Shown here one piece after another: positions 44,329-52,913 of a stretch of DNA of 64,000 bases. The notes under the pieces are model-generated. The model saw only the letters and a list, made by a program, of their open reading frames with translations, searched no databases and was not told the DNA's origin. The stretch spans positions 26,653 through 90,652 of the forward strand of contig JAHCJR010000003.1 of assembly GCA_026126165.1 (NCBI GenBank). The letters are read 5' to 3'. Origin of the DNA: Alphaproteobacteria bacterium (GTDB lineage: Bacteria > Pseudomonadota > Alphaproteobacteria > Ferrovibrionales > Ferrovibrionaceae). A program made the position numbers and the translations under genes. Within the stretch, counting starts at the first letter, position 1. Each line of letters begins with the position of its first letter.

Positions 44329-44538
44329 CGCCGTTCCAGGCCCTCCCGTGACGCCACGCCGCATAACGCATTGCCCGTCAACGGCGGGGCGGCACGCGAG
44401 GAGCCGACCGATCGCGGTTGTCCCGGCCGCCCTGAATGCAGGCTGCGGCAGCGGCCGGACAGCGGGGCAGGGCCGATGTCGCGCTCCGGAGGGGGAAGCC
44501 ATAGCAGTTGAGCCGACGATGCTTCAGAGGGGGTCGGG

Positions 44539-45087
44539 ATGACACTATCGGACTGGGCGAATGTCGCGCAGATCGTTGGCGCGGTTTCGGTCGCTGCCAC
44601 GCTCGTCTTTGTGGGGGTTCAGCTTGGCTACAATACAAAGAGCAATCGCGCATCGACCCTGCAGATGAATGCGGACTACTGGTTGCAGTACTTGACCACG
44701 ATGGCTGACCCTGAATTTAGCAGGGTATATTCCAAGGGCGCGACTGCGCGGAAGGAACTCGAGCAGAGCGAATTCGTCCAGTTCTTCTTCTTGTGCCGCG
44801 CCACGTTCATGGGATGCGAAAATCAGCACTATCAATATCTTAGGGGTCTGATCGACGAAAAGGCCTACGCCGGCTACGAGCAGACGATAAAGGAGCAGAT
44901 TGCGGCTTTTCCGGGGGTTCGGGCGATGTGGCAGATGGTGCGTCACACCTACGGAGCGGAATTCGCAAAGTTCATGGATGCGATGATTGCTCAGGTTCCG
45001 GCCCATGCATCCTCGCATGCGTTCACAACCTGGAAAGCCCTCGTCGAAGGGCAAAAGGCGGAGCCCGTCGCAAGGCAGGGCCCGTGA
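44539..45087 (+). CDS. Hypothetical membrane-anchored protein
   Basis: 182 residues. One N-terminal helix (about 8-28: VAQIVGAVSVAATLVFVGVQ), then a soluble helical domain starting LGYNTKSNRASTLQMN. I have seen the phrase pattern QLGYNTK-NR in a family of proteobacterial hypothetical proteins, but cannot name a function. Base composition is lower in GC than its neighbours. The start ATG 44539 follows GGGGTCGGG. It stands between the SnoaL-like and TPR genes. Confidence 0.75.
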   Translation: MTLSDWANVAQIVGAVSVAATLVFVGVQLGYNTKSNRASTLQMNADYWLQYLTTMADPEFSRVYSKGATARKELEQSEFVQFFFLCRATFMGCENQHYQYLRGLIDEKAYAGYEQTIKEQIAAFPGVRAMWQMVRHTYGAEFAKFMDAMIAQVPAHASSHAFTTWKALVEGQKAEPVARQGP

Positions 45088-45238
45088 TTTTGGCGGATCC
45101 TGCCTCGCCCCGCGAATTGCCGTCCCGGTTGACGGCGTTGGCGATGCGCGGCCCGCACAGATGGAGACGCGCCCGCGATTCGTGTTGCCGCGAAGGAAGG
45201 AACGGGCGCGCTGTGGCGTCCCATGCCGGGTGAGGATA

Positions 45239-45266
45239 GTCCGTCCGGGGCGAACGGACGTATAAT
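45239..45266 (+). promoter_or_regulatory. Dispersed repeat copy 2 with adjoining TATAAT box
   Basis: 45239-45261 repeats the 43765 element at 22 of 23 positions. Its last base starts a perfect -10 box, TATAAT (45261-45266), 37 bases before the TPR gene. There is no good -35 box at 17 bases, so the repeat may be an activator site replacing it. Confidence 0.45.
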
Positions 45267-45302
45267 GACGAGTGTTTTCCGCCCGGCTGTTGCGAGGGAA
45301 AT

Positions 45303-45794
45303 ATGCAGAAGATTCGACATCTAGTCCTTGGGCTGGCGCTTGGCATGGGTCTTGGCCTCGCGGCGCCCGCCGTGACGGCCATGGGGGCGGGCAGCGACCC
45401 GGCGCCTGCCTCCCGCGCGGCGCCGGCCGATCCGGATTTCACTGCCGGCAAGCAGGCGGTGGATGCGAGGGACTGGCCGACCGCTATTCGCCATCTCGAT
45501 CTGGCGGCGGCCAAGGATCCGGGCAATGCCGACATCCAGAATTACCTCGGCTACGCCTATCGCAATTCCGGCGATCTGCAGAAGGCGTTTGCCGCCTATG
45601 ACCAGGCGCTGAAGCTCGATCCGAAGCATCGGGGCGCGCACGAATATCTGGGCGAGGCATACCTGTTGCAGAACGACCTGCCGAAGGCCGAGGAGATGCT
45701 GGCACGGCTGGACAAGCTCTGCTTCTTCGGCTGCGCGGAATATACCGAACTCAAGAACAAGATCGCCGCCTACAAGGCGCGCAAGTCGAGCTGA
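45303..45794 (+). CDS. Periplasmic TPR-repeat protein
   Basis: 163 residues. N-terminal signal peptide ([20 protein letters not shown], ending near residue 28). Three TPR units follow, seen at [40 protein letters not shown] and [21 protein letters not shown] pair of cysteines near the end ([10 protein letters not shown]) could form a disulfide. It probably scaffolds a protein complex in the periplasm. It is driven by the promoter next to the repeat at 45239 and lies 157 bases before guaA. Confidence 0.87.
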   Translation: MQKIRHLVLGLALGMGLGLAAPAVTAMGAGSDPAPASRAAPADPDFTAGKQAVDARDWPTAIRHLDLAAAKDPGNADIQNYLGYAYRNSGDLQKAFAAYDQALKLDPKHRGAHEYLGEAYLLQNDLPKAEEMLARLDKLCFFGCAEYTELKNKIAAYKARKSS

Positions 45795-45843
45795 ACGAGG
45801 CTGGACTTCCGGCCCGGCGCGGCTTAAGGGAAGGGTCCGGACA

Positions 45844-45916
45844 GCGGGGCCGCCGGCCCGGTCGCGGACGTCTCGGCCGGAACCGGCCGGGGCGCCCCGG
45901 CGGGCGGCGGCCCCGC
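45844..45916 (+). promoter_or_regulatory. Highly structured leader of guaA
   Basis: A 17-base arm (45844-45860) pairs with 45901-45916 with one bulge. It encloses a second perfect hairpin, CGGCCGG-AA-CCGGCCG (45874-45889), and the palindrome CGGGGCGCCCCG. The guaA start is 36 bases further on. It may be a terminator of the TPR transcript without a T-run, or a folded leader that controls guaA. Confidence 0.4.
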
Positions 45917-45951
45917 CCGTTCCACGGCGCCGCCAACCGGACGAGGGCCCC

Positions 45952-47499
45952 ATGTCCGATCGCGTTCTGATCATCGATTTCGGTTCCCAGGTGACGCAGC
46001 TCATCGCCCGGCGCGTGCGCGAGAGCGGCGTCTATTGCGAGATCGTTCCCTTCAACAAGGCGGCATCGGTGCTGGGCGCATTCGCCCCGCGCGCCGTGAT
46101 CCTCTCCGGCGGCCCCGCGTCGGTCACTGATATCGGCACGCCGCGCGCCCCCGACGAGGTATTCGGCCTCGGCGTCCCGGTACTCGGCATCTGCTATGGC
46201 CAGCAGACGATGTGCGCCCAGCTCGGCGGCGAGGTGCAGCCGTCCGACCATCGGGAATTCGGCCGGGCGCTGGTCGATGTCCGGGAAGAGAGTGCGCTGT
46301 TCGAGGGCGTGTGGGAGAAGGGCAGCCGTCACCAGGTCTGGATGAGCCATGGCGACCGCGTGACGCGGCTGCCCAGGGGTTTCCGGGTGGTGGCGACGAG
46401 CGAGGGGGCGCCATACGCGGCCATCGCCGACGAGGCGCGGCGCTTCTATGGCGTGCAGTTCCATCCGGAGGTGATGCACACCCCCGACGGCGCGCGCCTG
46501 CTGGCCAATTTCACCCATCGCGTGGCGGGCTGTTCCGGCGACTGGACCATGGCGGCTTTCCGTGCGCAGGAGATCGCCAAGGTCCGCGCCCAGGTCGGCG
46601 GCGGGCGGGTGATCTGCGGCCTTTCCGGCGGCGTCGATTCCTCCGTGGTCGCGGTCCTGCTGCACGAGGCGATCGGCGCGCAGCTTACCTGCGTCTTCGT
46701 CGATACCGGCCTGATGCGGGCCGGCGAGGCGGGGGAGGTGGTGCGCCTGTTCCGCGACCATTACAACATCCCGCTGGTGCATCGCGATGCGGGCGAGCTG
46801 TTCCTCGGCAAGCTGGCCGGCGTGAGCGACCCCGAGCAGAAGCGCAAGATCATCGGCGCCACCTTCATCGACGTATTCGAGGAGGAGGCGCGCAAGGTGG
46901 GCGGCGCCGATTTCCTCGCCCAGGGCACGCTCTATCCGGACGTGATCGAGAGCGTTTCCTTCCATGGCGGCCCTTCGGTCACCATCAAGTCGCATCACAA
47001 TGTGGGCGGCCTCCCCGAGCGCATGAACATGAATCTGGTGGAGCCGCTGCGCGAGCTGTTCAAGGACGAGGTGCGCGCCCTTGGACGCGAGCTTGGCCTG
47101 CCCGAGGACATGGTCCGGCGCCACCCGTTTCCCGGTCCGGGCCTCGCCATCCGCGTTCCCGGCGAGATCACGCGCGAGAAGCTCGACATCCTGCGCAAGG
47201 CCGACCGGATCTATCTGGAGGAGATCCGCAATGCCGGCCTCTACGATGCCATCTGGCAGGCCTTCGCCGTGCTGCTGCCGGTGCGCACCGTCGGCGTGAT
47301 GGGCGACGGACGCTCGTACGACTATGCCTGCGCGCTGCGCGCCGTCACCTCGACCGACGGCATGACCGCCGACTATTACCCGTTCCCGCACGATTTCCTG
47401 GGCCGCGTCGCGACCCGCATCATCAACGAGGTGCGCGGCATCAACCGCGTCACCTACGACATCACCTCGAAGCCGCCCGGCACCATCGAGTGGGAATAG
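45952..47499 (+). CDS. guaA: GMP synthase (glutamine-hydrolysing)
   Basis: 515 residues. The N-terminal class I amidotransferase has nucleophile Cys81 in [11 protein letters not shown] and the His/Glu pair in FHPEVMHT. The ATP pyrophosphatase has the P-loop [10 protein letters not shown] near 222-231. The C-terminal dimerisation domain ends in the conserved PPGTIEWE. It aminates XMP to GMP. The 3' end of guaA is a known insertion point for genomic islands in other bacteria, and here the low-GC block starts within about 20 bases of the stop. Confidence 0.95.
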   Translation: MSDRVLIIDFGSQVTQLIARRVRESGVYCEIVPFNKAASVLGAFAPRAVILSGGPASVTDIGTPRAPDEVFGLGVPVLGICYGQQTMCAQLGGEVQPSDHREFGRALVDVREESALFEGVWEKGSRHQVWMSHGDRVTRLPRGFRVVATSEGAPYAAIADEARRFYGVQFHPEVMHTPDGARLLANFTHRVAGCSGDWTMAAFRAQEIAKVRAQVGGGRVICGLSGGVDSSVVAVLLHEAIGAQLTCVFVDTGLMRAGEAGEVVRLFRDHYNIPLVHRDAGELFLGKLAGVSDPEQKRKIIGATFIDVFEEEARKVGGADFLAQGTLYPDVIESVSFHGGPSVTIKSHHNVGGLPERMNMNLVEPLRELFKDEVRALGRELGLPEDMVRRHPFPGPGLAIRVPGEITREKLDILRKADRIYLEEIRNAGLYDAIWQAFAVLLPVRTVGVMGDGRSYDYACALRAVTSTDGMTADYYPFPHDFLGRVATRIINEVRGINRVTYDITSKPPGTIEWE

Positions 47500-47724
47500 G
47501 GAGTGTATCATCAACTGTTACAAAGTAGCATGGAGATACACCTGTGCGAGCACTTATGCGGTTTCATTCGCCATTGTCTGACAATTTTTGGCATCTTTGA
47601 GCCCAGTCTTTTGTCATGATGGATGGCACTGCATGCTTCCATGCCACTACATGTCGCCAATAAGTGGCATCACGCTTTGAGTGCTCGTCAACGATACGAG
47701 GCCGCGTCAACGAGGACCTAACCA

Positions 47725-49908
47725 ATGGTTGAACGATTGAATTTTACGCGCGGTGTAAACAAGAAGCCGGTTGCGACCGACGCCTTGGAGGAGAGTCTCG
47801 AGATCTTGAATGAAGTGCGAGGTGAAGTCTTCACGGGCTACCCGTTGATTGCCACCCCTGACGGTAAGTACTCCATAGATGCTACGTTGGTGAGTCCTTC
47901 AATGGGCATCGTGTTGTTCGACTTGATCGAAGGGCCGGATGTTGAGGGGTATGCAGAGCGTCAGGATGATTTGTTAAACAAGATCGAAGCACGACTGAAA
48001 TTGCACCGAGACTTGGTCAGAGGACGTGAATTGCTGGTAAAACTTTCAGCCATTTCATTTGCTCCAGGACTCGCCAATGTTGAGGTTGCGGCGGAAGAGG
48101 GCCATCCACTTGTAAATGAGCAGGGCCTTGCCGCCGCCCTGAACAAGATAGTTTGGAACGACGGCACTGATGATCTTTATCGGATGACGCTATCGGCCAT
48201 CGAGAGCCTTTCCAGCATTCGGAAAAGTGGTTCCAAGCGCGAAGTTAAACGCGAAGATTCGCGTGGTGCAAAACTAAAGCGTCTCGAGGACTCCATTGCG
48301 ACGCTTGATCATCGACAGAACAAAGCGGTCATCGAGACGGTGGAGGGAGTTCAACGTATCCGGGGGTTAGCCGGCTCTGGCAAGACCATCGTATTGGCAC
48401 TCAAAGCTGCGTATTTGCATACGCAGCATCCGGATTGGCGTATTGCCGTAACTTTCCATACCCGTTCACTAAAAGAGCAGTTCCGACGTTTGATAAACAA
48501 CTTTTGCATTGGGCAGAGCGGTGACCAACCGGATTGGACGAGGATTCGGGTCGTCAATGCCTGGGGTGCTCCAGGAGGCGATGCAAGGGATGGCATTTAC
48601 TACGAGTATTGCCGTGCGACTGGAACGGAGTTTCTTGATTTCAGAAGCGCATCCTCTGAATACGGAGGGAGTGAGAAGGCCTTTGACGGCGCTTGCCAGG
48701 CTGCACTAGTGAATGCTTCAGATTTGGCGCAGCTCTATGACGTCATTCTTGTCGACGAAGCGCAGGACTTTGCGCCAAGTTTCCTGAAGCTCTGCTTTTC
48801 TATGCTGAAGCCACCGAAGCGGCTGGTCTATGCCTACGACGAACTTCAGAATCTTTCAGGAACTTCCCTCCCTCCGCCTGAGGAGATATTCGGCAATGAT
48901 CAGCATGGTCGGCCGCTTGTTACTTTCGGCAATGACCGCAGGCGAGATGTGATCTTGCAGAAATGCTACCGAAATTCGCGCCCGGTTCTAGTCTCCGCAC
49001 ACGGGCTTGGCTTCGGTATCTACCGAGATGCCCCACAAGACACAGAGACTGGATTGGTTCAGATGTTTGATCATCCAGCGCTTTGGGAAGAGATTGGCTA
49101 CAATGTTCAGAGTGGGCAATTGGCGAAAGGCCAGCAAGTCGTTCTGGAGCGTACCGCAGAAACCAGTCCAAGGTTTTTGGAGGAGCATTCGGAAATCGAT
49201 GATCTCGTCCAATTCATCAGTTTCGAGAGTGAAAAACAGCAGAACGCATGGCTCGTTCAACAGATTCAATCTAACCTGAATGACGATGAACTTCGTCACG
49301 ATGACATCATCGTGATTCACCCGGATCCACGGACTGCTCGTGGCAGTACTGGCCCTATCCGCAAACAGCTTTTCGAAGCAGGAGTGCAGACCCATCTGGC
49401 CGGTGTCGACACGGATGCAGACGTGTTCTTCCGAACCGATACCCCTTCGGTAACCTTTACGGGGATTTTCCGCGCTAAGGGGAATGAGGCGGGCATGGTC
49501 TATGTTGTCAATGCCCAGGACTGCAATGGTTCTCGTGCCGGACTTGCCAGTTTGCGTAACCGTCTTTTCACAGCGATCACTCGAAGCAAGGCTTGGGTTC
49601 GCATCCTGGGGTTTGGCCCTCAGATGCAGGGGTTGATCGACGAGTTTTCTGCATTGAGGCAGCACAACTTCGTCTTGGATTTCAGGTATCCCGACGATGC
49701 GGTGCTTGGCAAACTGCGCATCGTTCACCGTGATTTGTCTCCTCAAGGCCGGCAGCGTCTTGAGCAACAGAAGAATTATGTTAACAATCTTCTGGGCGAT
49801 TTGGAGAGTGGAAGGCTACACCCGGAAGACCTAGATAAGGCTACTCGTGAAAAACTGAAAAAGCTCCTTGGGCTGGTGGATGATGGCGCTGACTCCAAGA
49901 AGCATTAA
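47725..49908 (+). CDS. SF1 (UvrD-like) helicase with nuclease-like N-terminal domain
   Basis: 727 residues. Q-motif region HRQNKAVIE (196-204), Walker A GLAGSGKT (214-221), Walker B VDEAQDF (343-349), motif III YDELQNL (371-377), motif IV KCYRNSRPVL (413-422), motif V TFTGIFRAKGNEAG near 577-590 and motif VI FTAITRSKAW near 615-624. The N-terminus (about 30-125) has SIDATLVSPSMGIVLFDLIE, like the core of a NERD/PD-(D/E)xK nuclease but without the usual lysine. ATG 47725 follows GAGGACC. The gene overlaps a DUF2290 gene by 26 bases. A role in defence against foreign DNA is inferred from the pairing and the island setting. Confidence 0.85.
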   Translation: MVERLNFTRGVNKKPVATDALEESLEILNEVRGEVFTGYPLIATPDGKYSIDATLVSPSMGIVLFDLIEGPDVEGYAERQDDLLNKIEARLKLHRDLVRGRELLVKLSAISFAPGLANVEVAAEEGHPLVNEQGLAAALNKIVWNDGTDDLYRMTLSAIESLSSIRKSGSKREVKREDSRGAKLKRLEDSIATLDHRQNKAVIETVEGVQRIRGLAGSGKTIVLALKAAYLHTQHPDWRIAVTFHTRSLKEQFRRLINNFCIGQSGDQPDWTRIRVVNAWGAPGGDARDGIYYEYCRATGTEFLDFRSASSEYGGSEKAFDGACQAALVNASDLAQLYDVILVDEAQDFAPSFLKLCFSMLKPPKRLVYAYDELQNLSGTSLPPPEEIFGNDQHGRPLVTFGNDRRRDVILQKCYRNSRPVLVSAHGLGFGIYRDAPQDTETGLVQMFDHPALWEEIGYNVQSGQLAKGQQVVLERTAETSPRFLEEHSEIDDLVQFISFESEKQQNAWLVQQIQSNLNDDELRHDDIIVIHPDPRTARGSTGPIRKQLFEAGVQTHLAGVDTDADVFFRTDTPSVTFTGIFRAKGNEAGMVYVVNAQDCNGSRAGLASLRNRLFTAITRSKAWVRILGFGPQMQGLIDEFSALRQHNFVLDFRYPDDAVLGKLRIVHRDLSPQGRQRLEQQKNYVNNLLGDLESGRLHPEDLDKATREKLKKLLGLVDDGADSKKH

Positions 49909-50563
49909 AGAAGATATCGATGGGCTGATTTCTAAATTGATCTGCATAGGAGTTTGCGACGACTCAAATTTCTCTGCGATTCGATCATCGGGAAAGAGGG
50001 CAGACGTTACCTTCAGCGGTTCGGAGCACGTTTCCATTGCACTTGGCGACATCGAGTACGCCGAGATTTATCGCGAACTGGCTGACAAGCGTTCTTACAA
50101 CATGAAGCTCATCGATGGCGCATTGCTCCAGATGATGTACCGCGTCGAAAGCGATCAACTGCTACAGCACAGGCTCGCCTTTTATCCTTCGCCAAGCTTG
50201 CTGCCGTTTCAAGACGATCCGGATGCCTATCTGCGCGATGAGCTGTTTCTCGATATCGTTCGTCGTAGAATCGTGCCATTCCCTTTGCGTTTCGATTTTA
50301 ATGCGCAAGAAGGTCTTCATATCGATATTACGCATCCCAAGAGTCATCTTACATTGGGAGATGTAAAGGGGTGTCGTATTCCTGTCTCGGCGCCGTTGAC
50401 ACCACGGTGGTTCGTCGAGTTTATCCTGCGAAATTTCTATCAGACGGAAACGTGTGACTTCGTCAGTGGGTTGCCCCAACACAAAATAGGATTCTCAAGG
50501 TCGATCACTGCCAAAGAGGCAGGTCTCATGCATATGGTCATTCCCTACGAAACAAGAGTGTAG
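49883..50563 (+). CDS. DUF2290-family protein, partner of the helicase
   Basis: 226 residues from ATG 49883; ATG 49880 and TTG 49868 are also in frame. The middle and C-terminal parts match what I recall of DUF2290: LRFDFNAQEGLHIDI, then HPKSHLTLGDVKGCRIPVSA, then PLTPRWFVEFILRNFYQTE. Soluble, no catalytic motif that I can name; conserved His, Asp and Arg residues cluster in those segments. The start lies inside the end of the helicase gene, so both are made together. Helicase plus DUF2290 is, as far as I remember, listed among candidate defence gene pairs; I could not check this. Confidence 0.75.
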   Translation: MALTPRSIKEDIDGLISKLICIGVCDDSNFSAIRSSGKRADVTFSGSEHVSIALGDIEYAEIYRELADKRSYNMKLIDGALLQMMYRVESDQLLQHRLAFYPSPSLLPFQDDPDAYLRDELFLDIVRRRIVPFPLRFDFNAQEGLHIDITHPKSHLTLGDVKGCRIPVSAPLTPRWFVEFILRNFYQTETCDFVSGLPQHKIGFSRSITAKEAGLMHMVIPYETRV

Positions 50564-50784
50564 GCCGCCAGTATGGACGAACGTCTGAAGAGCATGACAA
50601 GGCTGCACGAATACATTCGGGCTGAGCCGTGCCGAGTGCGCTTGCCCCGGCCTTGAATCTCAGCAAGTCAAAGAACTTCCGCTTAATGGGACGACTGGCT
50701 GGCTAAATTGAATCGGCCGTCCGATAGTGTACCGGAAGCAGTTCGTTGTCGGTCATGCCTGCACCGCTCGATCCCGGACATGCG

Positions 50785-50822
50785 AAACCCCGCCGGGCGG
50801 TTCGCCCCTGATGGCGGGGTTT
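50785..50822. terminator. Nested perfect hairpin, probable bidirectional terminator
   Basis: The outer stem AAACCCCGCC/GGCGGGGTTT (10 bp) encloses an inner stem GGGCG-GTT-CGCCC. The A-run on one side and T-run on the other let it work in both directions, ending the helicase-DUF2290 transcript on the plus strand. It marks the right side of the low-GC segment. Confidence 0.6.
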
Positions 50823-51009
50823 CAGCTCTATGCGGATCCAAGACCCGCTATTCGGTATGCGAACCGAACGATGATCCGAGCGAAGCTCGGCAGTGACGCC
50901 ATGGCGGGCGTCGTCGCGATGAGATTGTCGGGACCGGTCACCCGGTCGGTTCACGCCGATCCGGCGGAGTCATGTTTTCGAAGACACCCTCCTGCTCAGA
51001 TTTTGCCGA

Positions 51010-51032
51010 CGCAAGAAGTGTGAACTCTTGCG
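51010..51032 (-). terminator. Weak hairpin after the transglycosylase gene
   Basis: CGCAAGA and TCTTGCG with a nine-base loop, 26 bases downstream of the stop at 51058 on the minus strand. There is no clear T-run. Confidence 0.35.
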
Positions 51033-51057
51033 CCGCAAAGGCAACAGGAGCCTCTTC

Positions 51058-51939
51058 TTAGGTGCGGCGCGGCAGGGGCGGGACGCCGTAAGGGTCGCGA
51101 CGTCCGGGCGCTTCGCGTTCGTCCGGCAGCACGCCGATGGCGAAGAGCAGCCAGGTCGATGGCAGGCTGGCGAGCGCGCCGGCATCGATGCCGGCAGCCT
51201 TGTCCGGGCGCGCCGGCATGGACGTGCTGGCGAAGGCAAGGCCCGGCGCGCGCGCCGGCGCGACGGGCGGTGCCGTGTCGCGTGCGTGACCCGCCATATC
51301 CTTCAGGCGCGCCATGCGCTCGTCGAGTTTTGCGGCGAAACGGGCATGGACCTGATCGAGCGAGCGCGGCAGGCCGTTGCTCTCGTAAAAGACCGCGCGA
51401 TTTGCCTCTGCCGCGGCGGGAAGCAGCGCTGCGGCGCTCGCCGTGCCATTTTCCGCCCGCGCTTTCAGGAACTGCGCGGCGCCGCCGGGACCGAGAAAGT
51501 GCGCCAGATAGATCTCGACCGGCTGCGCCGGCCGCCCGAGCACGCCTTCCAGGCGCCGGGCATTGGCGCGCGCATACTCCGCGCCAAGTTCGGCGGCGAT
51601 GCGGCCATCGTGACGCAGGTCCAGCAGCTTCTGGCGCGTCCGCGCATCGGCGAGACGCAGGCGGCCATTTGAATCCGCCTCGATGGCGCGCGAGAGTTCG
51701 CCCAAGCCAAGCCGGGAGCCGTGCTCGCGCATGAGTCCGAGCCAGGTCTGCTCGATGAACTGAAAGAGGCCCGCCGCGCTCGAGGTCGCGGCGCGCGCCG
51801 TGGTGTCGAGGCCGCTTTCCATGTCGGCCTGCGCCACCAGGAAGCGGAAATCGACGCCGCTGCGCCGGCTCGCCTCGGCGAGCGAGCGGATGACGCCTTG
51901 ATCGGCGCGCGGGTGAAGCGGCGGCAGGGGTCCGGGCAT
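51058..51939 (-). CDS. Lytic transglycosylase-like protein (SLT fold)
   Basis: 293 residues from ATG 51939 (GGAGGA upstream; GTG 51972 is an alternative). The goose-lysozyme-like core shows FLVAQADMESGLDTTARAAT near 34-53 with the catalytic glutamate in DMESG, then SSAAGLFQFIEQTWLGLM, and VEIYLAHFLGPGGAAQFL. There is no clear signal peptide, which is odd for an enzyme acting on peptidoglycan. The C-terminus is Pro/Ala-rich and ends DPYGVPPLPRRT. Related proteins are found with flagellar or secretion genes, but none are here. Confidence 0.8.
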   Translation of the reverse strand: MPGPLPPLHPRADQGVIRSLAEASRRSGVDFRFLVAQADMESGLDTTARAATSSAAGLFQFIEQTWLGLMREHGSRLGLGELSRAIEADSNGRLRLADARTRQKLLDLRHDGRIAAELGAEYARANARRLEGVLGRPAQPVEIYLAHFLGPGGAAQFLKARAENGTASAAALLPAAAEANRAVFYESNGLPRSLDQVHARFAAKLDERMARLKDMAGHARDTAPPVAPARAPGLAFASTSMPARPDKAAGIDAGALASLPSTWLLFAIGVLPDEREAPGRRDPYGVPPLPRRT

Positions 51940-51991
51940 CGGGTCCAGTGATCCTCCAGCCCGAGGCTCCACGAAAATGATTAACGCTTCG

Positions 51992-52807
51992 TCAAGGGCG
52001 CGGGATGTCCTTGACCACGACTTCGCTGACGCCGTATCCGGCCTCGAGCGGGATGCGCAGCACCGGCCCGGCCGGGGTCTCGCCGAACTCCGGCATCACC
52101 GTGACGATCCGGTCCGCGCGCGCGGCCGCCATCGCCGCCGGCACGGTCGCACTGCGGCCGAGTTTGGCGAGGTTCATGCGCGTGGCGAAGACGACAGTCG
52201 CGCGCTTGGCTTCCGCTTCGCGCAGCAATGCGAGCGGGGAGATCCAGACGCTGTCCACCGCTTCCCGTCCGTCATGCGCCGTCACCTGATCCTCGGGCGC
52301 CGCGGCAAGGTAGAACCATGTATCGAAGCGCTTCGGCAGGTTGACCGGCGTGACCCAGCGCGCGAAGGGCACCAGCAGGTCGCAGGCCGGGACGAGGTCT
52401 TCGGCGCGGACGATGTCGCCAAAGCCGATGGCTCCGGCGTTGAGCCGGTCGCGATGGCGCGCGGCGATGTCGTCGGCCTCGGTCGCGCCGATCAGCCGTC
52501 CACCCCGCCGGCAGAGCAGGATGGCGCATTCCTCGAACGCCTCGCGGATGGCGGCGATGCGAAAGCAAAGCTCTTCCTCGTCCGTCTCCGGCATGGCCGT
52601 CCGCGCCCGCTCCAGCAGATCGGGATCGGCATCGCGCCGATCCACCTTGCCGCCGGGAAAGACCAGGGCGCCGGAGGCGAAATCGACCTCCCGATGCCGT
52701 TTCACCATGAACACTTCCAACCCCGCCGGTCCGTCGCGGAGCAACAGGATGGTCGAGGAAGGAATAGGCGAGCGCGCTGCCGGCTGCCCGTCTTTGCTGT
52801 CGGTCAT
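51992..52807 (-). CDS. Nudix hydrolase
   Basis: 271 residues from ATG 52807. The Nudix box is interrupted, as in the long NUDT7/19-like group: LVFPGGKVDRRDADPD, then an insertion (ARTAMPETDEEELC), then RIAAIREAFEECAILL with the REAFEE core. It would hydrolyse a nucleoside diphosphate linked to another group, possibly a CoA derivative in view of this subfamily. 52 bases separate it from the downstream transglycosylase gene. Single-gene unit with a palindrome upstream (52866-52890). Confidence 0.85.
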   Translation of the reverse strand: MTDSKDGQPAARSPIPSSTILLLRDGPAGLEVFMVKRHREVDFASGALVFPGGKVDRRDADPDLLERARTAMPETDEEELCFRIAAIREAFEECAILLCRRGGRLIGATEADDIAARHRDRLNAGAIGFGDIVRAEDLVPACDLLVPFARWVTPVNLPKRFDTWFYLAAAPEDQVTAHDGREAVDSVWISPLALLREAEAKRATVVFATRMNLAKLGRSATVPAAMAAARADRIVTVMPEFGETPAGPVLRIPLEAGYGVSEVVVKDIPRP

Positions 52808-52865
52808 GTCTGGGTTCCGGCCCCGTTCGCCTGTCGCATCCCGTTGGCCGGTCAGGCGCCTCCCG

Positions 52866-52890
52866 GCCACCTCCGATTATCGGAGGTGGC
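52866..52890. promoter_or_regulatory. Perfect 25-base palindrome
   Basis: GCCACCTCCGAT and ATCGGAGGTGGC are separated by one T, 24 bases downstream of the stop at 52914 (minus) and 58 bases upstream of the Nudix start. No T-run follows on either strand. It is either a terminator-like stem or an operator for the Nudix gene. Confidence 0.45.
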
Positions 52891-52913
52891 GGGCACGGCT
52901 GCAAGAAAAGGGA

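Larger units (their letters stand above)
47516..50784. mobile_element. Low-GC accessory insertion downstream of guaA
   Basis: G+C falls to about half immediately after guaA and recovers near 50.7 kb. The segment holds only the helicase and DUF2290 genes and 225 bases of AT-rich leader. No integrase gene and no repeat of the guaA 3' end was found at the right side, so the mechanism of entry is not visible. The limits are given by base composition only. Confidence 0.45.
50564..51057. other. Gene-free region between DUF2290 and the lytic transglycosylase gene
   Basis: 494 bases. Base composition returns to the GC-rich host type at about 50700. It holds the strong hairpin at 50785-50822 and a weaker one at 51010-51032 just after the transglycosylase stop. 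No supported reading frame, RNA gene or integrase remnant was seen. Confidence 0.6.

Noticed and set aside
47450..51057. Search for a duplicated guaA 3' end as an attachment repeat
   Set aside because: No repeat of the last 30 bases of guaA was found up to 51057, so site-specific integration cannot be shown from this sequence.
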